From an uncultured Opitutia bacterium (GTDB lineage Bacteria > Verrucomicrobiota > Verrucomicrobiae > Opitutales > MB11C04), in contig CAJWWH010000016.1 of the NCBI GenBank assembly GCA_913048545.1, positions 1 through 23,383 on the forward strand: 23,383 bases of DNA, written 5' to 3'. The position numbers and the translations under genes are program-made. The notes beneath the pieces are model-generated. The model was not told the origin of the DNA. It searched no databases and worked only from the letters and a program-made list of their open reading frames with translations. Positions 16,641 through 23,383 of this stretch are shown here, one piece after another. The first letter of the stretch is position 1; the number at the start of each line of letters is the position of its first letter.

Positions 16641-18433
16641 GTCACTCCAACGAACCATTTCTCTTTCCCCGGCCACAGGAAATCAAAATGTGTCCTAATC
16701 AGTTTCCTCGGCCTTCAAGTTTCCCATATTTTGTCGAAGATCATTCGCTGCAAGTTTCGGTGTCCCATTTTCTAAACAAACGATTATTTCAAGTAGAGAC
16801 TCCCAAAGAAGCCCTTTTTTTGGTTCGACGGGAAAAGCTATGCCACCCTGAAGCTTACCGATTAAAAATTACTCCTTCCCAGGTAATTTTGTCTGGAAAT
16901 CAACCGGTCGCGATTTTCCACGGAATTCAAACTTTCCTGCAAATTCTGGATTCGCACGAGTGCGGCCATAATTTGCCCTGCCTGGAAATAGAGGATTTTC
17001 CCGTATTGGACAGAAGAGGATTTATGCTCGATGTGAGCAGGTGCAAGGTTCCAACAATGGAAACACTCTATTCCCTCATCGATCTGCTTTCCCGATTACA
17101 CATTAATGAACTTCAACTTTACATTGAACATACTTTTGCGTTTAAGGAACACAATCAGGTTTGGCAAAATGCTTCTCCCTTCACCGCCGAGGAGATTCAG
17201 TTAATTGATCGCTATTGCGAGGAAAGATTTATCGAACTCGTACCCAATCTTAATTCCTTTGGCCATTTCGAACGATGGCTCAGGCATGATCAATACAAAC
17301 ATTTAGCGGAGTGCCCCGACGGATTCAAAAGGGAGAATCCATATATCCTTCGAGATCATGGAACCACCTTAAAGCCCAATCAGGAAAGCCTTGATTTTAT
17401 CGATTCATTGTATACCGAGTACCTTCCCAATTTCTCATCCAAAAAATTTAATGTCGGAATGGATGAACCATGGGAACTGGGTCAAGGCTGGAGTAAAGAT
17501 AAAGTTGAAAAGATGGGAAAAGACAGAGTCTACCTGGCACATCTGGAGGGCATCCGGAAATTGGTGGAAGCACACGGAAAGGAGATGCAGTTTTGGGCTG
17601 ATGTGTTACTGGAAAATCCGGAAAATGCCCGACTGCTGCCCATGTCGGCATCTCCCATTATTTGGGGCTACGAGCCCAGTCATCCATTTGAAGAACAAGC
17701 ATGCGCCATTGCTTCCTGTGGTTTATCTTATTGCCTCGCTCCGGGAACGGGAACATGGAGAAGTTTTTCCGGCCGGTGGGAGAGTGCTCGTGAAAATATT
17801 GACTTGGCCATCGACAATGCACGCCGGCACAATGCTCAAGGCATTCTGCTCACCAGTTGGGGCGACTGTGGAAACCATCAACCCTGGTCAACCCTCTACC
17901 CCCCCCTTCTGTACGGGGCAGCCAAGGCATGGAATGAAAAATCATTGGACGAAAATTCTTTGAACAAAGGACTACTCAAATTGGTTTCAGAGAAAAAGGA
18001 GGATTCATCTTTTACTTCGATCATTAAATTGGGTAAATTAGACAGAATTATCGGTTCTGAAATTCCTAATACAAGCCTGTGCTGGTTTACCCTTTTTGCT
18101 CCCCTACCGCACAAGCTTGCGAAGTTTATTCACCAAAATCATAGCCTCGAACAATTGGAGGAAGGCATTTCGTTCCTGGACTCCATCGAGAATCCAGTTC
18201 CGTCTTTTCCCTCTCAATCAAGCCTTGTGGAAAGTGAAATTTATTTGGGAATCGAACTTTCCAAGCTTGCTCTTCAAAAAGGCATTGCATTACTCAGTGG
18301 AAATCAATTTCAAAAACTTCCGAAAGACCATGATTTTTTCTGCTTCTTCCAAGAACTTTGGCTCGCCCGTGCCAGGGAGGGAGGGTGCGATGAAAGCATA
18401 GAACTCTTACGCGACGCAGTAGCCATACAATAA
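16637..18433 (+). CDS. GH20-like beta-N-acetylhexosaminidase, probably cytoplasmic
   Basis: The product is 598 residues without a signal peptide or membrane helix. Residues up to about 120 look like the GH20b support domain (YRLKITPSQVILSG, then FHGIQTFLQIL). The catalytic TIM barrel begins with RRGFMLDVSR (127-136) and continues through LYIEHTFAF (161-169) and LVPNLNSFGH (201-210). The probable catalytic Asp-Glu pair is D276-E277 in NVGMDEPWELG; in GH20, Glu is the acid and Asp orients the substrate acetamido group. SWGDCGNHQPW (407-417) lies near the barrel end. A helical C-terminal region of about 150 residues follows. The gene overlaps the symporter by ATGA, suggesting import of small amino-sugar glycosides and hydrolysis inside the cell. 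An eight-C run at 17899-17906 interrupts no frame but is a potential slippage site. Confidence 0.85.
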   Translation: MSHSNEPFLFPRPQEIKMCPNQFPRPSSFPYFVEDHSLQVSVSHFLNKRLFQVETPKEALFLVRREKLCHPEAYRLKITPSQVILSGNQPVAIFHGIQTFLQILDSHECGHNLPCLEIEDFPVLDRRGFMLDVSRCKVPTMETLYSLIDLLSRLHINELQLYIEHTFAFKEHNQVWQNASPFTAEEIQLIDRYCEERFIELVPNLNSFGHFERWLRHDQYKHLAECPDGFKRENPYILRDHGTTLKPNQESLDFIDSLYTEYLPNFSSKKFNVGMDEPWELGQGWSKDKVEKMGKDRVYLAHLEGIRKLVEAHGKEMQFWADVLLENPENARLLPMSASPIIWGYEPSHPFEEQACAIASCGLSYCLAPGTGTWRSFSGRWESARENIDLAIDNARRHNAQGILLTSWGDCGNHQPWSTLYPPLLYGAAKAWNEKSLDENSLNKGLLKLVSEKKEDSSFTSIIKLGKLDRIIGSEIPNTSLCWFTLFAPLPHKLAKFIHQNHSLEQLEEGISFLDSIENPVPSFPSQSSLVESEIYLGIELSKLALQKGIALLSGNQFQKLPKDHDFFCFFQELWLARAREGGCDESIELLRDAVAIQ

Positions 18434-18438
18434 ATTTT

Positions 18439-19599
18439 CTAGTTTTCAGTAAGTAGTTCGGGTAACTCACTTCCAATTCCATCGCAACGAATACGGCCCT
18501 CCTTGGTCAAACGATAGGAATTACTCTTCACCGTTGCCAACCCCTCGCCCACCAAAGCATCCAAAAACCGGGTAATTCGGATAAATCTACCTGAATGAAC
18601 CTTAAATCTTTCAAAAATTTCATCCAAATTTACCCCGCGATTCATCCGTAGTCCAAAAATTAACGCATCCCGGGCAAGTTCGAGATGATCAAGCTCGAAA
18701 ACTTCCTCATAACTGACTGGCTGGTTTAAAATTAGTTTTTCCGCCCACAGTTCAATATTTGAAAAGTTTTTTCTTCGAATACCATGAAATTGAGTTGATG
18801 CGGACGGACCATACCCAATCCACTCATGCATTGCCCAGGTATTTAAATTGTGCCTGCATTCTTTTCCCGTCTTTGCGTAATTCGAAACTTCATATTGCTC
18901 AAATCCCTGACTCGGTAAATATCCCCATGCCCATTCGTAAAATGCAGCCTCTCGCTCAGGGTCAATACTCACTTTCCCTTGAGCAAGCTTGGCGTATAGG
19001 GCAGTATCCTCTTCAAAAGTGAGGCAGTATGTGGAAATATGATCAGGGTCCAGTTGCACGACTTTCCTTAAATCATCCTGCCAGTCAGTTAATTCTTGAC
19101 CAGGTGCACCAAATATCAAATCCAGATTGATACTTTGAAATCCTGCTTCCCTCGACAATCGAAAAGCATCAAAGGCATTGGATACGCTGTGCTTTCTACC
19201 CAACTCCTTCATAAAAACCGGATCCAATGTCTGTACACCGAGGGACAACCGATTCACGCCTCCCTCCAGTAACGCCTCGAGCTTTTCCTCAGTAATTTCA
19301 TTGGGAGCGACTTCCACTGTCCATTCACAACCAGATATCAGTCCCGATTCTCGAATCAGATTACATAGTTCTTTGATTTGGGTGTTCGAAAGTAGCCCGG
19401 GTGTTCCTCCGCCAATAAAAACAGTCGAGAATTTTCGATCGGGATTATGGGCCTGGAAATCTTTTCCTAACGCAAGAAAGTACTGCTCAAAACCCTTTTT
19501 GCTTGGTCTCTCCTGGTAAAATGCGCAAAAGTCACATGTGGTTGAACAAAACGGAACATGAACATAAAGTCCCAACTCCTGAATATTTGATTCTTGCAT
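18439..19599 (-). CDS. hemW: HemW-like radical SAM protein (heme chaperone family)
   Basis: The product is 386 residues, normal for HemW. The radical SAM cluster motif is C18-x3-C22-x2-C25 in PFCSTTCDFCAFY. The residue two after C25 is Phe, not the fourth Cys of true HemN, which points to HemW. GGGTP (63-67) is the SAM-binding motif, and the HemW pattern YEVSNYAKTGKECRHNLNTW, followed by GYGPSAS, is present in the second half. A winged-helix-like C-terminal region ends the protein. Members of this group were long annotated as oxygen-independent coproporphyrinogen III oxidase; HemW is described as a heme-binding chaperone. The gene is alone on its strand, five bases from the GH20-like gene tail to tail, and divergent from the lipoprotein operon. 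Confidence 0.92.
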   Translation of the reverse strand: MQESNIQELGLYVHVPFCSTTCDFCAFYQERPSKKGFEQYFLALGKDFQAHNPDRKFSTVFIGGGTPGLLSNTQIKELCNLIRESGLISGCEWTVEVAPNEITEEKLEALLEGGVNRLSLGVQTLDPVFMKELGRKHSVSNAFDAFRLSREAGFQSINLDLIFGAPGQELTDWQDDLRKVVQLDPDHISTYCLTFEEDTALYAKLAQGKVSIDPEREAAFYEWAWGYLPSQGFEQYEVSNYAKTGKECRHNLNTWAMHEWIGYGPSASTQFHGIRRKNFSNIELWAEKLILNQPVSYEEVFELDHLELARDALIFGLRMNRGVNLDEIFERFKVHSGRFIRITRFLDALVGEGLATVKSNSYRLTKEGRIRCDGIGSELPELLTEN

Positions 19600-19652
19600 T
19601 TTCTGAATGAAACTTATCTAAAATTTTAAAAACTATAGCGAATAATTGAACG
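19600..19652. promoter_or_regulatory. short divergent promoter region
   Basis: Only 53 AT-rich bases separate the hemW start from the lipoprotein start on the other strand, so promoters probably extend into the coding ends. TATAGC at 19634-19639 is a possible plus-strand -10, but no matching -35 is seen. Confidence 0.35.
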
Positions 19653-20561
19653 ATGAATAAACTGAAAGTTACCTACAAACATATCCTCTTGTCCCTTACC
19701 TTTGCATTTTTGGCAAGTTGTAACAGACCGAGCTTTATTAACCTAACCTCGACTAATATCAGTCAGAATCCTTCCGGTATTTACACTCTCCAGACCGAGC
19801 TTGATATTCAGGACAGGAAAGTGGATTCAGACTCGGTGGAGGTATTCACAGTGGTAGGTGGAGAAACAATTGCCATGGTTCAGGATCCAATCAATCCCAA
19901 CCTCTGGAGTTGCGACTACAAACTACCCCAAGGATTTGATGAGGCGACGTACTACTTTCAAACCAGCTACAATGTATCCGGTGACAATGGTAATTCTTAC
20001 CCACGTGAACTCAAAAGCGAACTCCAGGTGTTCAGGTTGGAAAACCGCTATGTGGGAAATCTTGCCTCCTATCGTGGACCGGTGGGTGTTGAAATTGCTG
20101 TCCAAGGGCGGGGATTTACCAAATATGACTCCATCACCATCGGCGAGGAAGATGCGTCCACCCGTTATCTTTCAGAAAATGAACTTCGTTTTACCACCCC
20201 TCCACTCCCTTCAGGAGTTGATTACCCGGTTCAATTAATTGGAGGTCCGCACGGTGCCTTGGATATAGGAAGCTTCAGGATAGACGAAAGCGTTCTCGGA
20301 GTAATTCCCACTTCCCTTGAAATCAAATCAGGCGACACCAGTACTTTACTTTTTAAAATCGATTACGAAGCCCCCGTCGGGGGACTCAATATCTCAGTCA
20401 AGACCGACATACCGAATTCTGTGATTATGCCCAAAGCCATGATCTCTCAGGGAAATAAGACCGTTAACATTATGATCAAGGGTGGAACCGAGGGAGAGGG
20501 AAAACTGGTAATTTCTGCACCCGGTTATCAAAGCGTGGAAGTTCCGGTCCGAGTTTTTTAA
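19653..20561 (+). CDS. lipoprotein with IPT/TIG-like domain
   Basis: The product is 302 residues. The signal is of lipoprotein type, with LLSLTFAFLASC giving lipid-anchored C23. Residues 30-130 form a beta-rich domain that I do not recognise. About 137-212 reads as an IPT/TIG-like immunoglobulin fold (VGVEIAVQGRGFTKYDSITIG, then LRFTTPPLPSGVDYPVQLIGG), a fold seen in cell-surface and receptor-type proteins. The last 85 residues form another beta-sandwich-like segment ending in GKLVISAPGYQSVEVPV. It is likely on the inner face of the outer membrane or exposed at the cell surface. It heads the operon with a glycosyltransferase, a nucleosidase-like gene and a radical SAM gene, but nothing ties its role to theirs apart from position. 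Confidence 0.75.
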   Translation: MNKLKVTYKHILLSLTFAFLASCNRPSFINLTSTNISQNPSGIYTLQTELDIQDRKVDSDSVEVFTVVGGETIAMVQDPINPNLWSCDYKLPQGFDEATYYFQTSYNVSGDNGNSYPRELKSELQVFRLENRYVGNLASYRGPVGVEIAVQGRGFTKYDSITIGEEDASTRYLSENELRFTTPPLPSGVDYPVQLIGGPHGALDIGSFRIDESVLGVIPTSLEIKSGDTSTLLFKIDYEAPVGGLNISVKTDIPNSVIMPKAMISQGNKTVNIMIKGGTEGEGKLVISAPGYQSVEVPVRVF

Positions 20562-20583
20562 CTCATTGGATATCATTAGAGCT

Positions 20584-21456
20584 ATGGTTGATCCGCCATG
20601 CTCCCTTGTGAATGAGGTAACAGTTGTCATCCCCACGCACAACCGAAAGTCTCTTCTCCCAAGAGCACTTGATTCGGTTCTCGCTCAATCTCTGAAACCA
20701 CTTGAAATCTTGGTAATTGATGACGGGTCCTCCGATAACACCCATCAGTCATTAGCACACAAATTCCCCACCGTTACCTGGATCGCACAGTCGAACCATG
20801 GCGTTAGTCATGCCCGCAATACTGGAGTCAGAATGGCAGGTGGTCAATGGATCGCTTTTTTAGACTCCGATGATCTCTGGGATCCAAATAAATTAGATAA
20901 ACAGAATGAGTTTCTGAGGAAAAACCCCGATCTCAGATTTTGTCACACCGAAGAAAATTGGATACGTAATGGGAAAAGGGTTTCTCCACCAGCTTATTTA
21001 GATAAATCGAATCATGGCATTCTGGAGAAAAGCCTGCACCGTTGTATTATTTGCCCGTCTTCCGTTGTTATGCATAAAAGTCTGTTCCGTGAAGTGGGTT
21101 ACTTTGATGAAAGTATGCCCGTCTGCGAAGACTATGATCTATGGTTAAGAATATTGATTCTATATGATATCGGACTGCTCGATCAAAAACTAGTCACTAA
21201 ATACGGGGGGCATTCAGACCAGCTTTCTAAAACCTATTGGGGAATGGACCGTTTTCGCGTACAAACGCTCCAAAAACTCCTGAATCATTCCATTCTCACG
21301 CCCACGCAAAAATCATCTGTATTACGAGTCTTAATCGAAAAACTGGAGATTCTTGCCAAGGGTTTTACCAACAGAAAAAAGCTATCTGAAGCAGGGAAAT
21401 TCATTGATTTAAAAACTTCTTTTATTCAACAACTTCAGACCGTTGCCCAAAGATAA
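20584..21456 (+). CDS. family 2 glycosyltransferase
   Basis: The product is 290 residues from ATG 20584. A TTG at 20566 would add six residues, but ATG is preferred because the GT-A core starts soon after it. The GT2 landmarks are TVVIPTHNR (13-21), ILVIDDGSSDNT for the nucleotide-sugar site (42-53), ARNTGVRMAGG (77-87), and the metal-binding LDSDDLW (93-99). The catalytic-side E182-D183 follows in VCEDYDLWLRI. No membrane helix is seen, so the enzyme is cytoplasmic or peripheral. It should transfer a sugar from a nucleotide-sugar donor to a lipid-linked glycan or another acceptor; the specificity cannot be read. It follows the lipoprotein by 22 bases and its TAA overlaps the next ATG by one base (TAATG). 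Confidence 0.9.
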   Translation: MVDPPCSLVNEVTVVIPTHNRKSLLPRALDSVLAQSLKPLEILVIDDGSSDNTHQSLAHKFPTVTWIAQSNHGVSHARNTGVRMAGGQWIAFLDSDDLWDPNKLDKQNEFLRKNPDLRFCHTEENWIRNGKRVSPPAYLDKSNHGILEKSLHRCIICPSSVVMHKSLFREVGYFDESMPVCEDYDLWLRILILYDIGLLDQKLVTKYGGHSDQLSKTYWGMDRFRVQTLQKLLNHSILTPTQKSSVLRVLIEKLEILAKGFTNRKKLSEAGKFIDLKTSFIQQLQTVAQR

Positions 21457-22262
21457 TGAATTTTATCTGTGCCCTACTTGCTGAAGCCTCTCCAATTGTC
21501 GATCACTTGGGTTTAGAAAGACAACGACTCTCTTCTCCTTTTGCTCTTTTTCAAAACTTAAATCATACATTAGTGGTTTCTGGAGTGGGTAAAGGGAAGA
21601 TGTCCACTGCGGTGGGATTCCTTCACGGAATTGCACCGGAAAAAAATATTCCCTGGCTCAATGTGGGAATAGCCGGGCATGGAAGTGCTCAGGTGGGCAG
21701 TCTGCTTCGAGTTTCAAAATGTATCGATCTTTCTACACGCAAATCTTTTTACTCTCCACAAGTCGCACATTGTAAAACCACCAAGACGATTCTTCATACA
21801 TGTGATCAACCCTCCTCCAATTACCCAGAAAATGTGGCTTATGACATGGAAGGTTCATCCTTTTTTGAAACAGCCTCACGCTTTTCTCCCCGTGAAATGG
21901 TAGAGTCTGTTAAGATTGTGTCCGACAATCCAGAATCGCCCCTCTCAGGCTTTGAAAAGTCTAAAGTCTCCTCCCTGGTTTCAAAAGTAATTTTGCAAAT
22001 TGAACCACTAATCCTTGAACTGGATTCAATGAAAAGGGCCCTTGCCCCACCCGAAGTGCTGGACAGCGCATTTAAAGAAATTTCAGCGAACCACCGGCTC
22101 TCTTCCACCCAGGTTCATCAAGTCCAAAAATTTATTCGTCAGGCCCATGTGCTTCAATGCCCGATCCCAGAGATACTGGCACTCTTCAAGGAGTCTTCCA
22201 ATGTAAAATCGGTACTTTCAAAAATCGATCAGTTACTTGAGGAAAGAAGGCTTTTCTCATGA
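21456..22262 (+). CDS. nucleoside phosphorylase/nucleosidase-fold protein with extra C-terminal helical region
   Basis: The product is 268 residues. The first 185 match the MTA/SAH nucleosidase and futalosine hydrolase superfamily: CALLAEASPI with acid E10, VVSGVGKGKMSTA (40-52), LNVGIAGHGS (68-77), VAYDMEGSSFF (128-138) with ribose-binding M131-E132, and IVSDNPES with catalytic-type D157. Compared with usual MTAN (about 230 residues) the core looks compact, and residues 190-268 add a charged, helical tail not normal for the family. It should cleave or phosphorolyse the N-glycosidic bond of a nucleoside; the substrate is unknown, and futalosine hydrolase (MqnB) is an alternative. It overlaps the glycosyltransferase by one base and the spore-photoproduct-lyase-like gene by four (ATGA), so a functional link with the latter is likely. 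Confidence 0.78.
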   Translation: MNFICALLAEASPIVDHLGLERQRLSSPFALFQNLNHTLVVSGVGKGKMSTAVGFLHGIAPEKNIPWLNVGIAGHGSAQVGSLLRVSKCIDLSTRKSFYSPQVAHCKTTKTILHTCDQPSSNYPENVAYDMEGSSFFETASRFSPREMVESVKIVSDNPESPLSGFEKSKVSSLVSKVILQIEPLILELDSMKRALAPPEVLDSAFKEISANHRLSSTQVHQVQKFIRQAHVLQCPIPEILALFKESSNVKSVLSKIDQLLEERRLFS

Positions 22263-23260
22263 TCGACACAATTTACTATGAGGAGGAAATCATTGATCAT
22301 CCCCGGGTAATGGCACTTCTTCAACGTTTCCCAAATGCAACCCCTATCCCCTGTGAAAATTATAAGGAGGTCTTCAATCCGAGCGGGCAGAACTTTCGTC
22401 TTCAGAAAAAAAATCCGTCCCTTATTTTAGCCAAAAAAAAAGGAAAGCTAGTCCTTCCGATTCCAGAAACCTATGGGGTCGGAGGAAAGAAAAACTTTTA
22501 TTTCTCCCATATGCTCAACTGCCTTTATGACTGCCGCTACTGCTTTTTACAGGGAATGTATCCCTCCGCTCACTATGTTCTTTTCGTCAATTTCGAAGAC
22601 TTCCTGGAAGAATTGAAATCTAAAACCGTGGAGACCCCCACTTCATCAACATGGTTTTTTTCGGGATATGACTGTGACAGTCTTGCACTTGATCAGATTT
22701 CAGGTTTTGTTGATTCCTTTCTTCCCTTTTTTCAGGAAAACAAATCCGCGTTTCTGGAATTACGCACAAAGAGTGTAAACATTAATTCGCTTGCTCAGCA
22801 CACCCCGATCGAAAATGTGATTACTGCTTTCAGTTTTACCCCCACCGAGATCAGTACTGAAATTGAACACGGAGTTCCCTCGGTTAACTCACGGATCAAA
22901 GCCATGAAAAGACTGGTTGGACTAGGTTGGAAAATTGGGCTCAGAATAGACCCACTGATTGACTGCGAAAATTTTTATCAGCGCTATAAAAAGCTCTTTG
23001 ATAATATCTTCTCCGCTATTTCCGGAGAAGATATTCATTCCATTTCTCTCGGTTCATTTCGTATGCCGACCTCTTTTTTTAAAAAAATTGAAAAACTGCA
23101 CCCGGACGAAAAACTGTTTGCGGGTAGAATGGAAAGTCGTTCGGGGACTCATGCATACAGGCAGGAAATTGAACAGGACCGGAGAAAGACCTGCCTGGAC
23201 CTGCTCAACAGTCATATTGATAATAACAAGGTGTTTGTCTGCGAAAACACTTCTGCCTAG
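22259..23260 (+). CDS. spore photoproduct lyase-family radical SAM protein
   Basis: The product is 333 residues, close to the roughly 340 of Bacillus SplB. The cluster motif is C88-x3-C92-x2-C95 in NCLYDCRYCFLQG. The YCFLQ segment and the following HYVLFVNFEDFL are typical of the spore photoproduct lyase family. C139 in SGYDCDSLAL lies 44 residues after the third cluster cysteine, almost the spacing of the hydrogen-donor cysteine in characterised lyases (C140/C141). Y94 keeps one of the two tyrosines I recall as conserved near the cluster, and F96 replaces the other. The N-terminal region contains two A runs (22406-22413, 22433-22441) encoding Lys/Asn. SplB repairs 5-thyminyl-5,6-dihydrothymine in DNA; here, in a presumed non-sporulating host, DNA repair or a modified-base reaction are both possible. 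It overlaps the nucleosidase-like gene by ATGA. Confidence 0.88.
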   Translation: MIDTIYYEEEIIDHPRVMALLQRFPNATPIPCENYKEVFNPSGQNFRLQKKNPSLILAKKKGKLVLPIPETYGVGGKKNFYFSHMLNCLYDCRYCFLQGMYPSAHYVLFVNFEDFLEELKSKTVETPTSSTWFFSGYDCDSLALDQISGFVDSFLPFFQENKSAFLELRTKSVNINSLAQHTPIENVITAFSFTPTEISTEIEHGVPSVNSRIKAMKRLVGLGWKIGLRIDPLIDCENFYQRYKKLFDNIFSAISGEDIHSISLGSFRMPTSFFKKIEKLHPDEKLFAGRMESRSGTHAYRQEIEQDRRKTCLDLLNSHIDNNKVFVCENTSA

Positions 23261-23330
23261 ATCTTTTTTGGATTTGCCGGAACATTCCGATTGCAATTGG
23301 CGGCCAAAAAGCTAATTTATTATAAGGTAC

Positions 23331-23383
23331 GCCACCTTAGCTCAGCTGGTAGAGCACCTCACTTGTAATGAGGATGTCGTCGG
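23331..23383 (+). tRNA. tRNA-Thr (anticodon UGU), 5' part, cut by the window edge
   Basis: The sequence begins GCCACCTTAGCTCAGCTGGT, giving an acceptor 5' strand, a D-stem and D-loop. It continues with an anticodon arm whose stem CCTCA/TGAGG encloses the loop CTTGTAA; the anticodon TGT reads ACA (Thr). The window ends within the 5' strand of the T-stem (GTCGG), so the 3' third is missing. It lies 70 bases after the spore-photoproduct-lyase-like gene on the same strand. Confidence 0.93.

Noticed and set aside
18439..19599. True oxygen-independent coproporphyrinogen dehydrogenase (HemN)
   Set aside because: The fourth cysteine of the HemN CxxxCxxCxC motif is Phe here, and the length and C-terminal motifs match HemW.
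23278..23289. Short palindrome CGGAACATTCCG after the spore-photoproduct-lyase-like gene, considered as terminator
   Set aside because: Only a four-base stem with a four-base loop and no T run after it; the T run lies before it.
23291..23326. Possible tRNA promoter (TTGGCG with TATAAG, or TTGCAA with TATTAT)
   Set aside because: The first pair has good spacing but would start transcription inside the tRNA; the second has a 21-base spacer. Neither is convincing.
1..23383. CRISPR array, insertion sequence or prophage
   Set aside because: No regularly spaced direct repeats, transposase or integrase motifs, or phage structural genes were seen; the only phage-like hint is the N-terminal half of the 911-residue protein.

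Overview
The window looks like chromosomal DNA from a Gram-negative bacterium, most likely a marine member of the Verrucomicrobiota (Opitutae-like). The main clues are a secreted protein with four SHD1-type repeats (a domain common in Verrucomicrobiota and Planctomycetota), an intracellular GH20-like enzyme of a type I associate with those phyla, ExbB/ExbD, lipoproteins and a DUF481 outer-membrane barrel. Base composition is moderate, except for a clearly AT-rich methyltransferase gene near the left edge. The taxonomic call is inference from protein content; no rRNA is present. Genes are tightly packed, often with ATGA stop/start overlaps, and no gene-free stretch exceeds about 155 bases.

Layout. 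(1) 2-349: end of a gene cut by the window edge, then a lone AT-rich SAM-methyltransferase-like gene (421-1062). (2) Minus-strand operon 6468 to 1071: exbB-like, exbD-like, glcD-like FAD oxidase, four-repeat SHD1 protein, secreted endonuclease/exonuclease/phosphatase-family enzyme. (3) Plus-strand operon 6622-10729: PfkB-family sugar kinase, tmk, holB, HIT-family protein, DUF481 outer-membrane protein. (4) Minus-strand pair 14963 to 10882: a 911-residue membrane/coiled-coil protein coupled by ATGA overlap to a long acidic lipoprotein. (5) Plus-strand pair 15087-18433: sodium:solute symporter and a cytoplasmic GH20-like hexosaminidase, also ATGA-coupled, probably a sugar uptake and breakdown unit. 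(6) Minus-strand hemW-like radical SAM gene. (7) Plus-strand operon 19653-23260: lipoprotein with an IPT-like domain, family 2 glycosyltransferase, nucleoside-phosphorylase-fold protein, spore-photoproduct-lyase-like radical SAM protein. (8) 5' part of a tRNA-Thr(UGU) cut by the right edge.

The most interesting parts are the nucleosidase-like plus spore-photoproduct-lyase-like pair, in which the cluster cysteines and a probable hydrogen-donor cysteine are kept in a lineage not known to form endospores; and the membrane/coiled-coil protein with its acidic lipoprotein partner, which looks like an undescribed envelope module whose N-terminal half recalls phage-encoded membrane proteins. Functional names rest on motifs read by eye and on memory of families; no database search was possible.
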